Source: JAUUSJ01 sp964439395 | GTDB lineage: Bacteria > Bacillota > Clostridia > Lachnospirales > Lachnospiraceae | NCBI GenBank assembly: GCA_964439395.1 | Contig: CAYTNV010000012.1 | Coordinates: 31,410 to 95,409, forward strand | Reading direction: 5' to 3' | DNA: 64,000 nucleotides | Part shown: positions 53,621-61,092 of the stretch, piece after piece | How the letters are laid out: each line of letters starts with the position of its first letter | Numbering within the stretch: position 1 is the stretch's first letter | Notes under the pieces: model-generated | Seen by the model: only the letters and a program-made list of their open reading frames with translations | Databases searched by the model: none | Told to the model about the DNA's origin: nothing | Made by a program: the position numbers and the translations under genes

Positions 53621-54381
53621 AATAAATGTCCTCCGTATTAAAAATAGTTTTATTGTAATCAGGGTCTAAAGCTTGCCTTTCCACTAATCTTATCAAAAGA
53701 TAACTCTTATGGAAGCCACCTCTTCTCTAATATAAGCAACTCTCATGACCCCCTAAGTTGTATGAATTTATTATACTCCATTTTTAAAAAAAAATAAAGT
53801 ACAATCTACATATTTTCACAGAAATTTTTCTTTAAAAAGTTCAAATCTTCTTAATAAAAGTATACAAAATTCAATATTCTATAAAAATTTCTTTTTATTT
53901 CACGCTTAAACTATTTTTTAATTTATGATAGATTGTGAAATTCCAGAAAAAGATGCTGAAAATCCAAAAAAGAAAGAATATAATATACGGGAATCGATGT
54001 TTATACAAATTATTTTCCATACCTATAATATTCTCTATCTTTACATTTTTTACCCGAAATGCTAGGATAAAGAAAAATGAAAAATATATCTATATTTTAG
54101 AAAGGCCAACTATTAAAAATCAAGTCTAAAAGGAACATTTTTTGAATGAATTGCCAAAATGCATTTCAGATAAAAAAGAACTGAAAATTAGTTCTTAGTA
54201 CCTTGAAAACTATATCTAACTGATTAACAAATATACAAAGAGACTGTGATTGTAGCCTTTCTAAAACCATCCAGTGGTAGGAAAATAGAAACAATGCACA
54301 GTATCTCTGATGGTATAACACACAGACCTTGGAGAGGGTCTATAAACACTACTACTATAATAATACGAGGAAAATAATATT
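53621..54381. other. Divergent intergenic region between fba and the patatin-like gene
   Basis: On the minus side, TATAAT at 53770-53775 could be the fba -10, giving a leader of about 140 bases. The plus side carries the words ACCTTGAAAACTATAT (54200-54215), reminiscent of rRNA operon spacers, and a GACC-N8-GGTC hairpin near 54327-54342 shortly before the patatin-like start. An AT-rich 64-codon frame at 53935-54129 has no ribosome binding site and is not called. Confidence 0.4.
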
Positions 54382-55164
54382 ATGAATGGTCTATTTTTAC
54401 AAGGTGGCGGTGCCAAGGGAGCCTTCGAGGCAGGAGCTATTTATGCTCTTCGTGAAGCTGGCTTAACCTTTTCTATTGTATCTGGAACTTCTATCGGTTC
54501 CATTAACGGATACTATTTATATATGGGACAAGAAGAAGCAATGAAACGTCTCTATACAGAATGTGACTTAATGCCCGTCACAAAGGGACAAATCATCACT
54601 GACGTAATTCCGAATGAAGTTTTAATCTACCGTCTTCGCCAGCTCTCCTATATTGGTTCTGCCGTTGAGGAATTTTATGTGAATTATGTACATGTAGAAA
54701 ACTGTAGAGTAATAGAAATACAAAAAAACTTGGCAAAAGAAGATAAAGTATCTCAGATAAAAGCTATCACTGCAAGCTCCCTTCTTCCATTTTCCCTGCC
54801 AGAAGGACTTACTAGTGTAACTACAGTCGAAGCTGGCATGAAATACGGTGACCGAATTATGGGACCATATTTTGACGCCGATGTCGTCGCTGGCAAATAC
54901 GAGAACCGCAATTTAGACGGCGGTATTTTAAATAATTTCTTTATGGAACCGTTTGCAACTCATAAAGTAGATAAACTTTACCTCATCTCTCTCCACGACG
55001 AACTTCCAATTCCTGATTATCTGCGCAAAGTTTATAAAGATGATCAGCTTATTCTAATCGAGAGAAAAAAGCCTTTTCCCTCTTATGCTTCTCTCAATTT
55101 CTCACAGCCATTTATGAGAGAGCTCTTTGAGGAAGGATATGAGGCTGCAAAAAAAGTTTTATAA
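54382..55164 (+). CDS. Patatin-like phospholipase
   Basis: This 260-residue hydrolase of the bacterial patatin/RssA group has the oxyanion glycines LQGGGAKGAFEAGA at residues 6-19, the nucleophile serine in SGTSIGSING (near residue 37) and the catalytic aspartate in NLDGG (near residue 177). There is no signal peptide or membrane segment, so it is likely cytosolic. It would remove acyl chains from phospholipids or lysolipids. It is a lone plus-strand gene; ACGAGGAAAATAATATT precedes the start. Confidence 0.92.
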   Translation: MNGLFLQGGGAKGAFEAGAIYALREAGLTFSIVSGTSIGSINGYYLYMGQEEAMKRLYTECDLMPVTKGQIITDVIPNEVLIYRLRQLSYIGSAVEEFYVNYVHVENCRVIEIQKNLAKEDKVSQIKAITASSLLPFSLPEGLTSVTTVEAGMKYGDRIMGPYFDADVVAGKYENRNLDGGILNNFFMEPFATHKVDKLYLISLHDELPIPDYLRKVYKDDQLILIERKKPFPSYASLNFSQPFMRELFEEGYEAAKKVL

Positions 55165-55200
55165 TCCCAAAAATTAAATTTGATAGATAGAAATACATAG

Positions 55201-55297
55201 AAAAAGGCTGTCGTAAAGCTAACTATACAATATCCCCTTTGAAAGCTCTAATAACTTAACAATATATTGTATATTCACTTCATACAACAGCCTTTTT
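55201..55297. terminator. Long-loop inverted repeat between converging genes
   Basis: AAAAAGGCTGTCGTA (55201-55215) pairs with TACAACAGCCTTTTT (55283-55297), with one mismatch, around 67 bases that hold a second, perfect hairpin TATACAATAT/ATATTGTATA (55224-55233 and 55264-55273). T-tracts flank both sides, so it can stop both converging transcripts. Confidence 0.7.
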
Positions 55298-55329
55298 CAT
55301 TTCATAAATCAATTCCTATCACTCTAAAT

Positions 55330-56064
55330 TTAGAGCTCTAATGTATCACCATAGTCTGAAGGATATTCTTGAATCTCCTGTCCTCCATCAAAGAATTCTT
55401 CAATATCTATATCGTCATTATAGAAATCATCCTCAAAATCATCAAAATCCACCGTAGATATCATGAAAAACAAGAAAATTGCCATTAAAATTGTCACTAC
55501 TATACTGACAATTGACATAAGTAAACCTATAAATCGTTTTTTATCTTTTTTATATTTTGGTTTTTCTGCCAAACTTCCACAGATAATACTTGCTATCGCA
55601 AGCGGAATAGAAAAGATTGTAAAACAACAACTCACAGCTGCCAAAACAGAGAGAATTCCAAGAATAAGACATGCTGTTGCGAGTCCACTTGATTCTTCCA
55701 TATAATCTCTTTGTATATTTGGTAACTGCCTATCTCTTGAATCATAGCCATATTGATAACCACCATCATGACTATCAAAATAATCTGGATTCTCATTTCT
55801 ATTATCGTAATATTCTTTCTGGATTTGCATATTCAAATCACTATCCTTATTTCGTGAGTTATTATCATTTGTATGATTCACTCTCGAATAATCTTCCCCT
55901 TTTCCATTTTCCGTTTCTTGCAATGGTTCCCAAACTAATTTCTCATAAGTTGGTTCTTGATTATCATTATTTCTTCTCTCTTCTTGCCTTTCATTCATAT
56001 TTTCTTCTAGCGGATTCCCTGTATAAGGGTCAAATTTTTGTTTTCTATCTTCTTCTTTGTTCAT
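55330..56064 (-). CDS. DUF4190 domain-containing membrane protein
   Basis: This 244-residue protein has a long hydrophilic N-terminus (about 1-125) rich in Asn, Glu, Tyr and Arg, then a DUF4190-type two-segment membrane unit (SGLATACLILGILSVLAAVSCC and SIPLAIASIICG), a lysine-rich loop (KPKYKKDKKRF), a third hydrophobic segment (about 178-200) and a very acidic C-terminal tail. Its function is unknown. The N-terminus opens NKEEDRKQKFDPYTGNPL and begins after AGGGGAAATAAA. Related clostridial proteins often start with a zinc ribbon, which is absent here. It is a single-gene unit. Confidence 0.8.
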   Translation of the reverse strand: MNKEEDRKQKFDPYTGNPLEENMNERQEERRNNDNQEPTYEKLVWEPLQETENGKGEDYSRVNHTNDNNSRNKDSDLNMQIQKEYYDNRNENPDYFDSHDGGYQYGYDSRDRQLPNIQRDYMEESSGLATACLILGILSVLAAVSCCFTIFSIPLAIASIICGSLAEKPKYKKDKKRFIGLLMSIVSIVVTILMAIFLFFMISTVDFDDFEDDFYNDDIDIEEFFDGGQEIQEYPSDYGDTLEL

Positions 56065-56264
56065 TTTATTTCCCCTTCATAATTCCCTAAATTTTAAAAT
56101 TAATTTTACTATCCTCTCTGCATCACCAAAGATAGCTCAAAAAATATTATAAGTAAAACGAAATTCCATTAGTGATATCATACCATATCTTGTCAAACAA
56201 TACTACTTATTATAATAAATTCTCTTTTTTCCATCAGATTACTTTATAATTGACAAAATAAAAA

Positions 56265-56349
56265 GGAGAGTCTATCATATAAATCTATAACCCCTAATGA
56301 ACTTTCCGCTCAATATATTAAGGCTTATCTTTCTTTCCGACGACTCTCC
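56265..56349 (-). terminator. Terminator of ldh with a long loop
   Basis: GGAGAGTC (56265-56272) and GACTCTCC (56342-56349) are perfect arms enclosing 69 bases; the minus strand then reads TTTTTATTTTG. It starts 23 bp below the ldh stop codon. Confidence 0.65.
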
Positions 56350-56371
56350 AAACTTTTTACTTAAATAAAAC

Positions 56372-57313
56372 TTATAACTCTAATCCCGCTAAAACTTTAT
56401 GAAGCTCTTTAGCTGAAGCCTGCAATTTTGCTAACTCTTCATCATTTAAAGGAATCTCCAAAACTTGCTCTGCACCATTTTTAGATACAATAGTTGGAAC
56501 ACTAATGCATACATCCTCAATTCCATACTGTCCCTCTATCAAACTAGTAATTGGAAGCACACTGTGAGAGTTTTTCACAACCGCCTCAGCAATTCTTCCA
56601 ACTGCCATAGCTACTCCATAATAAGTTGCACCTTTCTTCTTAATAATCTCATACGCACTATCTCTTACAGTCTGATAAATTCTCTCCATAGATTCCTCAT
56701 GTGCAAAATGTCCTCGAAGCTCACAGAAATCATTTACTTGAATTCCCGCTACATTTGCGCCACTCCATACAGCTAACTCACTATCTCCATGTTCTCCGAT
56801 AATAACAGCATGTACACTCTTGCTATCAACTTGTAAATGCTCTCCAAGAAGATAACGGAAACGTGCGGAATCAAGAACTGTACCGCTACCAAATACTCTC
56901 TCCTTTGGATATCCTGAAAGTTTAAGAGCCACATATGTTAATACATCTACTGGATTTGCCACGATCATTAAATTTCCTTCGAAATTTCTCTTTGTAATTT
57001 CTGGAATAATAGTTTTAAAAATTGCTACATTTTTATTTACTAAGTCAAGTCTTGTCTCTCCTGGTTTTTGACTTGCTCCTGCTGTGATAATAATAAGACC
57101 ACAGTCTGCAATATCATCATAATCTCCAGCATAAATCTTTATTGGTGCAACATATGGACGTCCATGACTTAAGTCCATTGCCTCACCTTCTGCTTTTTCT
57201 TTGTTCGCATCAACTAATACTAATTCAGAAAATAATCCCTTGCTAATTAAACTAAATGCGGAAGAAGATCCAACAAATCCGCATCCGATTATCGCTGCCT
57301 TTTGAATATTCAT
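56372..57313 (-). CDS. ldh: L-lactate dehydrogenase
   Basis: This 313-residue enzyme converts pyruvate and NADH to L-lactate. The NAD site is IIGCGFVGSSSAF, followed by LVDANKEKAEGEAMDLSHG. The specificity loop is GASQKPGETR, with glutamine at the position that is arginine in malate dehydrogenases, so lactate is favoured. The catalytic aspartate/histidine pair is in DSARFRYLLG and GEHGDSE. Length is normal. GAGGGCAAAAGA precedes the start. It appears as a single-gene unit between two terminators. Confidence 0.95.
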   Translation of the reverse strand: MNIQKAAIIGCGFVGSSSAFSLISKGLFSELVLVDANKEKAEGEAMDLSHGRPYVAPIKIYAGDYDDIADCGLIIITAGASQKPGETRLDLVNKNVAIFKTIIPEITKRNFEGNLMIVANPVDVLTYVALKLSGYPKERVFGSGTVLDSARFRYLLGEHLQVDSKSVHAVIIGEHGDSELAVWSGANVAGIQVNDFCELRGHFAHEESMERIYQTVRDSAYEIIKKKGATYYGVAMAVGRIAEAVVKNSHSVLPITSLIEGQYGIEDVCISVPTIVSKNGAEQVLEIPLNDEELAKLQASAKELHKVLAGLEL

Positions 57314-57378
57314 TCTTTTGCCCTCCTAAAAAATATTCTCCGTAGAATCTCTTTTCTACAGTATGATTAGTATTGCAC

Positions 57379-57414
57379 AAAGCGTGAAAATCTAATACTA
57401 GACTTTCACGCTTT
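57379..57414. terminator. Hairpin terminator between nadC and ldh
   Basis: AAAGCGTGAAA (57379-57389) and TTTCACGCTTT (57404-57414) are perfect 11-bp arms around a loop that itself holds TCTA-N4-TAGA. The T-tract is clear on the plus strand and weak on the minus strand, about 100 bp below nadC. Confidence 0.5.
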
Positions 57415-57514
57415 TTCGCTTCTTTTATTATACTATTTTTATCTACAAATAACAAGTTTTTCTTTTATGAATAGTGAGAATCCCTCTCAAAAACTTTGAG
57501 CTAAATCTTATATT

Positions 57515-58354
57515 TTACTCAATTGGTTTTAAGTTTTTCATAGAAATATCCATAATAGGAGCGGAATGTGTTAATGCACCACTGGATACATAATCTACAC
57601 CAATATTTTTTAATCTCTCTAACTTCTCTTTTGTCACATTTCCAGAGCATTCTGTCTCTGCCCGACCGTCAATATAAATAACTGCCTCTTTCATCATCTC
57701 ATCTGTCATATTGTCTAGCATAATGATATCAGCGCCGGCGTCTACCGCTTCTTTTACCATCTCCATATTTTCTACTTCAACTTCAATTTTACGCACAAAT
57801 GGAGCATACTCCTTCGCCATAGTAATGGCTTCTCTCACACCGCCAGCTGCTCCGATATGGTTATCCTTTAATAAAATTCCATCGGATAAATTATATCTAT
57901 GATTTGTTCCACCGCCGACTTTTACCGCATATTTCTCAAAAGGTCTCATATTAGGAGTTGTCTTTCTTGTATCTAGAAGTTTAATTTTGGAACCCTCTAA
58001 CTCTCTCACACAATTTCTCGTGTAAGTGGCGATTCCACTCATTCTCTGAAGATAATTAAGAGCCACTCTCTCTCCAGATAAAAGCGCCTTAATATCTCCA
58101 ATCAAAACTCCCATAAGCTGTCCGTTATGAACGAAATCCCCATCTTTAACATTTATCTCAAACTCTACATTTGGATCTAATAACTGAAAAACTCTCTCAA
58201 ATATTGGAAGACCACAAATAACTCCATCTTCTTTGCAAATAAGTTCTACTCTTCCTTTTTTATCTTCTCTCATGACAGAATTAGTTGTCACATCTTCGCT
58301 CGTAATATCCTCTTGAAGCGCTCGAATCAAATAATCATCAATTTGCACTTTCAT
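57515..58354 (-). CDS. nadC: Nicotinate-nucleotide pyrophosphorylase (quinolinate phosphoribosyltransferase)
   Basis: This enzyme joins quinolinate and PRPP to give nicotinate mononucleotide, the third step of de novo NAD synthesis. It shows LIRALQEDITSEDVTT at the N-terminus, LNYLQRMSGIATYTR, the active-site block LDTRKTTPNMRPFEKYAVKVGGGTNHRYNLSDGILLKDNH, and VEVENMEMVKEAVDAGADIIMLDN. I place the start at the ATG at 58354 (279 residues), where the family usually begins; upstream ATGs at 58384 and 58372 are alternatives, one with AAAGG at a poor distance. It overlaps the end of nadB. Confidence 0.95.
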   Translation of the reverse strand: MKVQIDDYLIRALQEDITSEDVTTNSVMREDKKGRVELICKEDGVICGLPIFERVFQLLDPNVEFEINVKDGDFVHNGQLMGVLIGDIKALLSGERVALNYLQRMSGIATYTRNCVRELEGSKIKLLDTRKTTPNMRPFEKYAVKVGGGTNHRYNLSDGILLKDNHIGAAGGVREAITMAKEYAPFVRKIEVEVENMEMVKEAVDAGADIIMLDNMTDEMMKEAVIYIDGRAETECSGNVTKEKLERLKNIGVDYVSSGALTHSAPIMDISMKNLKPIE

Positions 58355-59666
58355 TGTTACACCATTTATCATAGAATATTTCATCCTTTCTCTTAATTTC
58401 TTCTAAGACAAGTTGCCTATATTCCTTAGCCCTCTTATCACCATCTTTATAATCTGCAAAATCACAGCTTTCTTTGACATTCTCTAAAACTGCATCATCT
58501 ACATTAATTCCTTCCTCTTCAATAGACTTAGCTGCTCTCTTGGCAAAAACAAGACTTTCAAGAAGCGAATTACTTGCCAGACGGTTACGTCCATGGACTC
58601 CATTACAACTCGCCTCACCTACTGCATATAAATGTTTTTTGGAAGTTTCGCTGTCTAGATTCACTTCAATACCACCCATAAAATAATGCTGTGCAGGAGT
58701 AACTGGAATTAAATCTTTTGTCATATCATATCCCTCTTCCAAACAATGTTCATAAATATTAGGAAAATGTGTCAAAATCTTTTCTTTCCCTAAATGCTGA
58801 ACCGACATATAGACATGAGAAGTATGATATTTATCCATCTCCTTTTTAATCGCCTCTGTCACCACATCTCTAGGCTCAAGCTCATTTACAAAGCGCTCTC
58901 CCTTTTCATTTAAAAGAATGGCACCCTCACCCCTTACAGACTCTGAAATAAGAAATCTCCTACCTGGCTTTTTACTATATAATACAGTCGGATGGATTTG
59001 AATATAAGAAATATCCTTAATCTTTACATTATGCTTTAAAGCCATTGCGAGACTATCTCCTGTAATATGTCTAAAATTCGTAGAATTATCAAAAAGTCCT
59101 CCAAGACCTCCACATGCAAGCACAACATAATTTGTCATCATCTTAAAAATTTCTTTTTGACTATTTTCAACTATAATACCATAACATTTTGTCTCATCGC
59201 AAATGAAATCAATCATCGTTGTATACTCTAAAATTGTAATATTTTCTCTCTCCCTCACTCGTTCCAAGAGTTTACTTGTTATTTCCTTTCCAGTAATATC
59301 TTGATGGTGAAGAATTCGAAAAGTAGAGTGAGCTCCCTCTCTCGTATACTCTATCTCTCCATTTTGCTTGTCAAAATCCACACCGTAATTCATCAAATCT
59401 TTTATAATATCTGGTGAAGATTTGATCATAATCTCTACAGATTTTTTATCATTTTCATAATGACCTGCTCTCATTGTGTCCTCAAAGTAGCTATCATAAT
59501 CATCTTCTCCCTTTAGAGCCGAGATTCCTCCCTGAGCTAAAAAAGAATCACTGTTTTCACATTTATCTTTTGTAATCATAACGATATTATATTCTTGCGG
59601 CAAATTAAGAGCACAAAAAAGCCCTGCTGCCCCCGTTCCTACAATGATTACATCTGCATTGTCCAT
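58338..59666 (-). CDS. nadB: L-aspartate oxidase
   Basis: This 442-residue flavoenzyme oxidises L-aspartate to iminoaspartate, which NadA uses. It has the FAD motif VIIVGTGAAGLFCALNL, DSFLAQGGISA, HREGAHS-type REGAHSTFRILHHQDITG and HPTVLYSKKPGRRFLISESVRGEGAILLN, and the C-terminal GEASCNGVHGRNRLASNSLLESLVFA. The start at 59666 has GAGGTG; an open frame to 59717 extends before that site and is not preferred. It is shorter than E. coli NadB (540), lacking part of the C-terminal helical domain, as is common in Clostridia. In anaerobes fumarate rather than oxygen may be the acceptor. Confidence 0.95.
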   Translation of the reverse strand: MDNADVIIVGTGAAGLFCALNLPQEYNIVMITKDKCENSDSFLAQGGISALKGEDDYDSYFEDTMRAGHYENDKKSVEIMIKSSPDIIKDLMNYGVDFDKQNGEIEYTREGAHSTFRILHHQDITGKEITSKLLERVRERENITILEYTTMIDFICDETKCYGIIVENSQKEIFKMMTNYVVLACGGLGGLFDNSTNFRHITGDSLAMALKHNVKIKDISYIQIHPTVLYSKKPGRRFLISESVRGEGAILLNEKGERFVNELEPRDVVTEAIKKEMDKYHTSHVYMSVQHLGKEKILTHFPNIYEHCLEEGYDMTKDLIPVTPAQHYFMGGIEVNLDSETSKKHLYAVGEASCNGVHGRNRLASNSLLESLVFAKRAAKSIEEEGINVDDAVLENVKESCDFADYKDGDKRAKEYRQLVLEEIKRKDEIFYDKWCNNESAN

Positions 59667-59787
59667 TATTTTACACCTCTTTTTTATCATAACAAGCCCA
59701 AAAAGAGTATCAGACAAATACTCTCTGATCCCCTTCTCTTTTTATTTTTCTTTTATCTCATACATCTTTTTAGCTTGCTCTGTCATT

Positions 59788-60693
59788 TTATTTTGCAAGT
59801 CTTAACATCTCATCCAATGCTTTTTTGGCTTTTAGACGTAATTGTTCATCTAATTCTACTTGGTTCGTAAGAAATTTTAGGCAATTTCTTGTATTTTCCA
59901 TAGATACTTTTTTCATATCTGCACAGCATTGCTCTTGTTGCACTGGATAAAATTGCTTTCCAGAACCAGCCTTCATTAATTCATAAAAAACACCTGTCTC
60001 TGTCGCAATAATAAATTCTTTATCCTCACTCTTTGTTGCAAACTCAATAATCTCAGACGTACTTCCGATAAAATCAGACACTTCTAAAACTTCCATCATA
60101 CATTCTGGATGAGTCAAAACTTTCGCTTTATTATATTTTTCCTTGGCAAATAATACGGATTCTTTTGTCAATTTTTTATGTACTGGACAGTATCCATCAT
60201 TAAAAATAAAGTTTTTATCTGGAACTTGCTTTGCAATATATCTTCCCAAATTTTCATCTGGAATAAAGAAAATATTTTTCTGTGGCAATTTCTTTACAAT
60301 TCTCTCGGCATTAGAGGATGTCACACAGACATCTGAGTAAGATTTAATCTCTGCCGTAGAGTTAATATAACAGACAACTGCCAAGTCATCATACTCATTT
60401 CTTACTTTTTCGATTGCCTCTTTTGTCACCATATGAGCCATCGGACAGTCAGCAGTCATATCTGGCATAATAACTATCTTTTCTGGATTCAAAATTTTAG
60501 CGCTCTCTCCCATAAATAAGACACCCGCAAAACAAATTACATCCGCATCTGTCTCCACTGCCTTTTTCGCCAAAAAATAAGAATCACCCACATAATCGGC
60601 AATCTTTTGCACTTCCTCATCTACATAATAATGTGCTAAAATAACAGCATTTCTCTCTTCCTTTAGTTTTTTAATTTCTTCTATATAATTCAT
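59788..60693 (-). CDS. nadA: Quinolinate synthase
   Basis: This 301-residue 4Fe-4S enzyme condenses iminoaspartate with dihydroxyacetone phosphate to quinolinate. Landmarks are VILAHYYVDEEVQKIADYVGDSY, the three cluster cysteines (in MTADCPMAH or nearby VICFAGV, HPECMMEV and EQCCADMKK), and FIPDENLGRYIAKQ. It is the first gene of nadA-nadB-nadC, in the classical pathway order. The promoter upstream carries a perfect 16-bp palindrome over its -35 box. GGGAAAGAGAAGGA precedes the start. Confidence 0.96.
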   Translation of the reverse strand: MNYIEEIKKLKEERNAVILAHYYVDEEVQKIADYVGDSYFLAKKAVETDADVICFAGVLFMGESAKILNPEKIVIMPDMTADCPMAHMVTKEAIEKVRNEYDDLAVVCYINSTAEIKSYSDVCVTSSNAERIVKKLPQKNIFFIPDENLGRYIAKQVPDKNFIFNDGYCPVHKKLTKESVLFAKEKYNKAKVLTHPECMMEVLEVSDFIGSTSEIIEFATKSEDKEFIIATETGVFYELMKAGSGKQFYPVQQEQCCADMKKVSMENTRNCLKFLTNQVELDEQLRLKAKKALDEMLRLAK

Positions 60694-60739
60694 TCCTTCT
60701 CTTTCCCTCTTTCAATTTGCTTTATTAAGCATTTTTCCT

Positions 60740-60768
60740 ATCATAGCACAAGATTTACACAGTTTCAA
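60740..60768 (-). promoter_or_regulatory. Sigma-A promoter of the nad operon
   Basis: On the minus strand, TTGAAA (60763-60768), a 17-bp spacer and TATGAT (60740-60745) lie about 45 bp above the nadA start. Confidence 0.65.
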
Positions 60769-60781
60769 GACAATTGTCTTG
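60766..60781. promoter_or_regulatory. Perfect 16-bp palindrome over the nad promoter
   Basis: CAAGACAATTGTCTTG is identical to its reverse complement and overlaps the -35 box of the nad promoter. NAD genes in Firmicutes are often repressed by NiaR, so it is a candidate repressor site (inference). Confidence 0.6.
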
Positions 60782-60867
60782 TCAATTGCTATTTTCCTGT
60801 ACAGTATTTTCTTTTGAATTAATATTCTCTATACAAAAAAGAAAGGGGGTTCCACTCAAAAAAATAA

Positions 60868-60921
60868 AAGGAGAGAAGTTTTAGACTATCCTTTCTTACA
60901 GTCTAAAATTCTTCTCTCCTT
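60868..60921 (-). terminator. Terminator of the beta-galactosidase gene
   Basis: Long arms AAGGAGAGAAG...TTTTAGACT and AGTCTAAAA...CTTCTCTCCTT pair with a 2-base bulge; the minus strand then reads TTTATTTTTTTGAG. Confidence 0.85.
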
Positions 60922-61092
60922 ATCCTTTAATATTTATTTTTATATTTTTGCTATACTAATTTTCATATAGATATTTTATTCCCTCATTATATAATGATAA
61001 TGCAAATTTTCCAAAAACAATTGATATCTTTATATCAATGCAACTAGCACCAACACAGTTTATATATAATTTATAGAAAACAGCAAATCTTT

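Noticed and set aside
53935..54129. A 64-codon plus-strand frame between fba and the patatin-like gene
   Set aside because: No ribosome binding site, extremely Lys/Ile-rich from AT-rich DNA, no recognisable domain.
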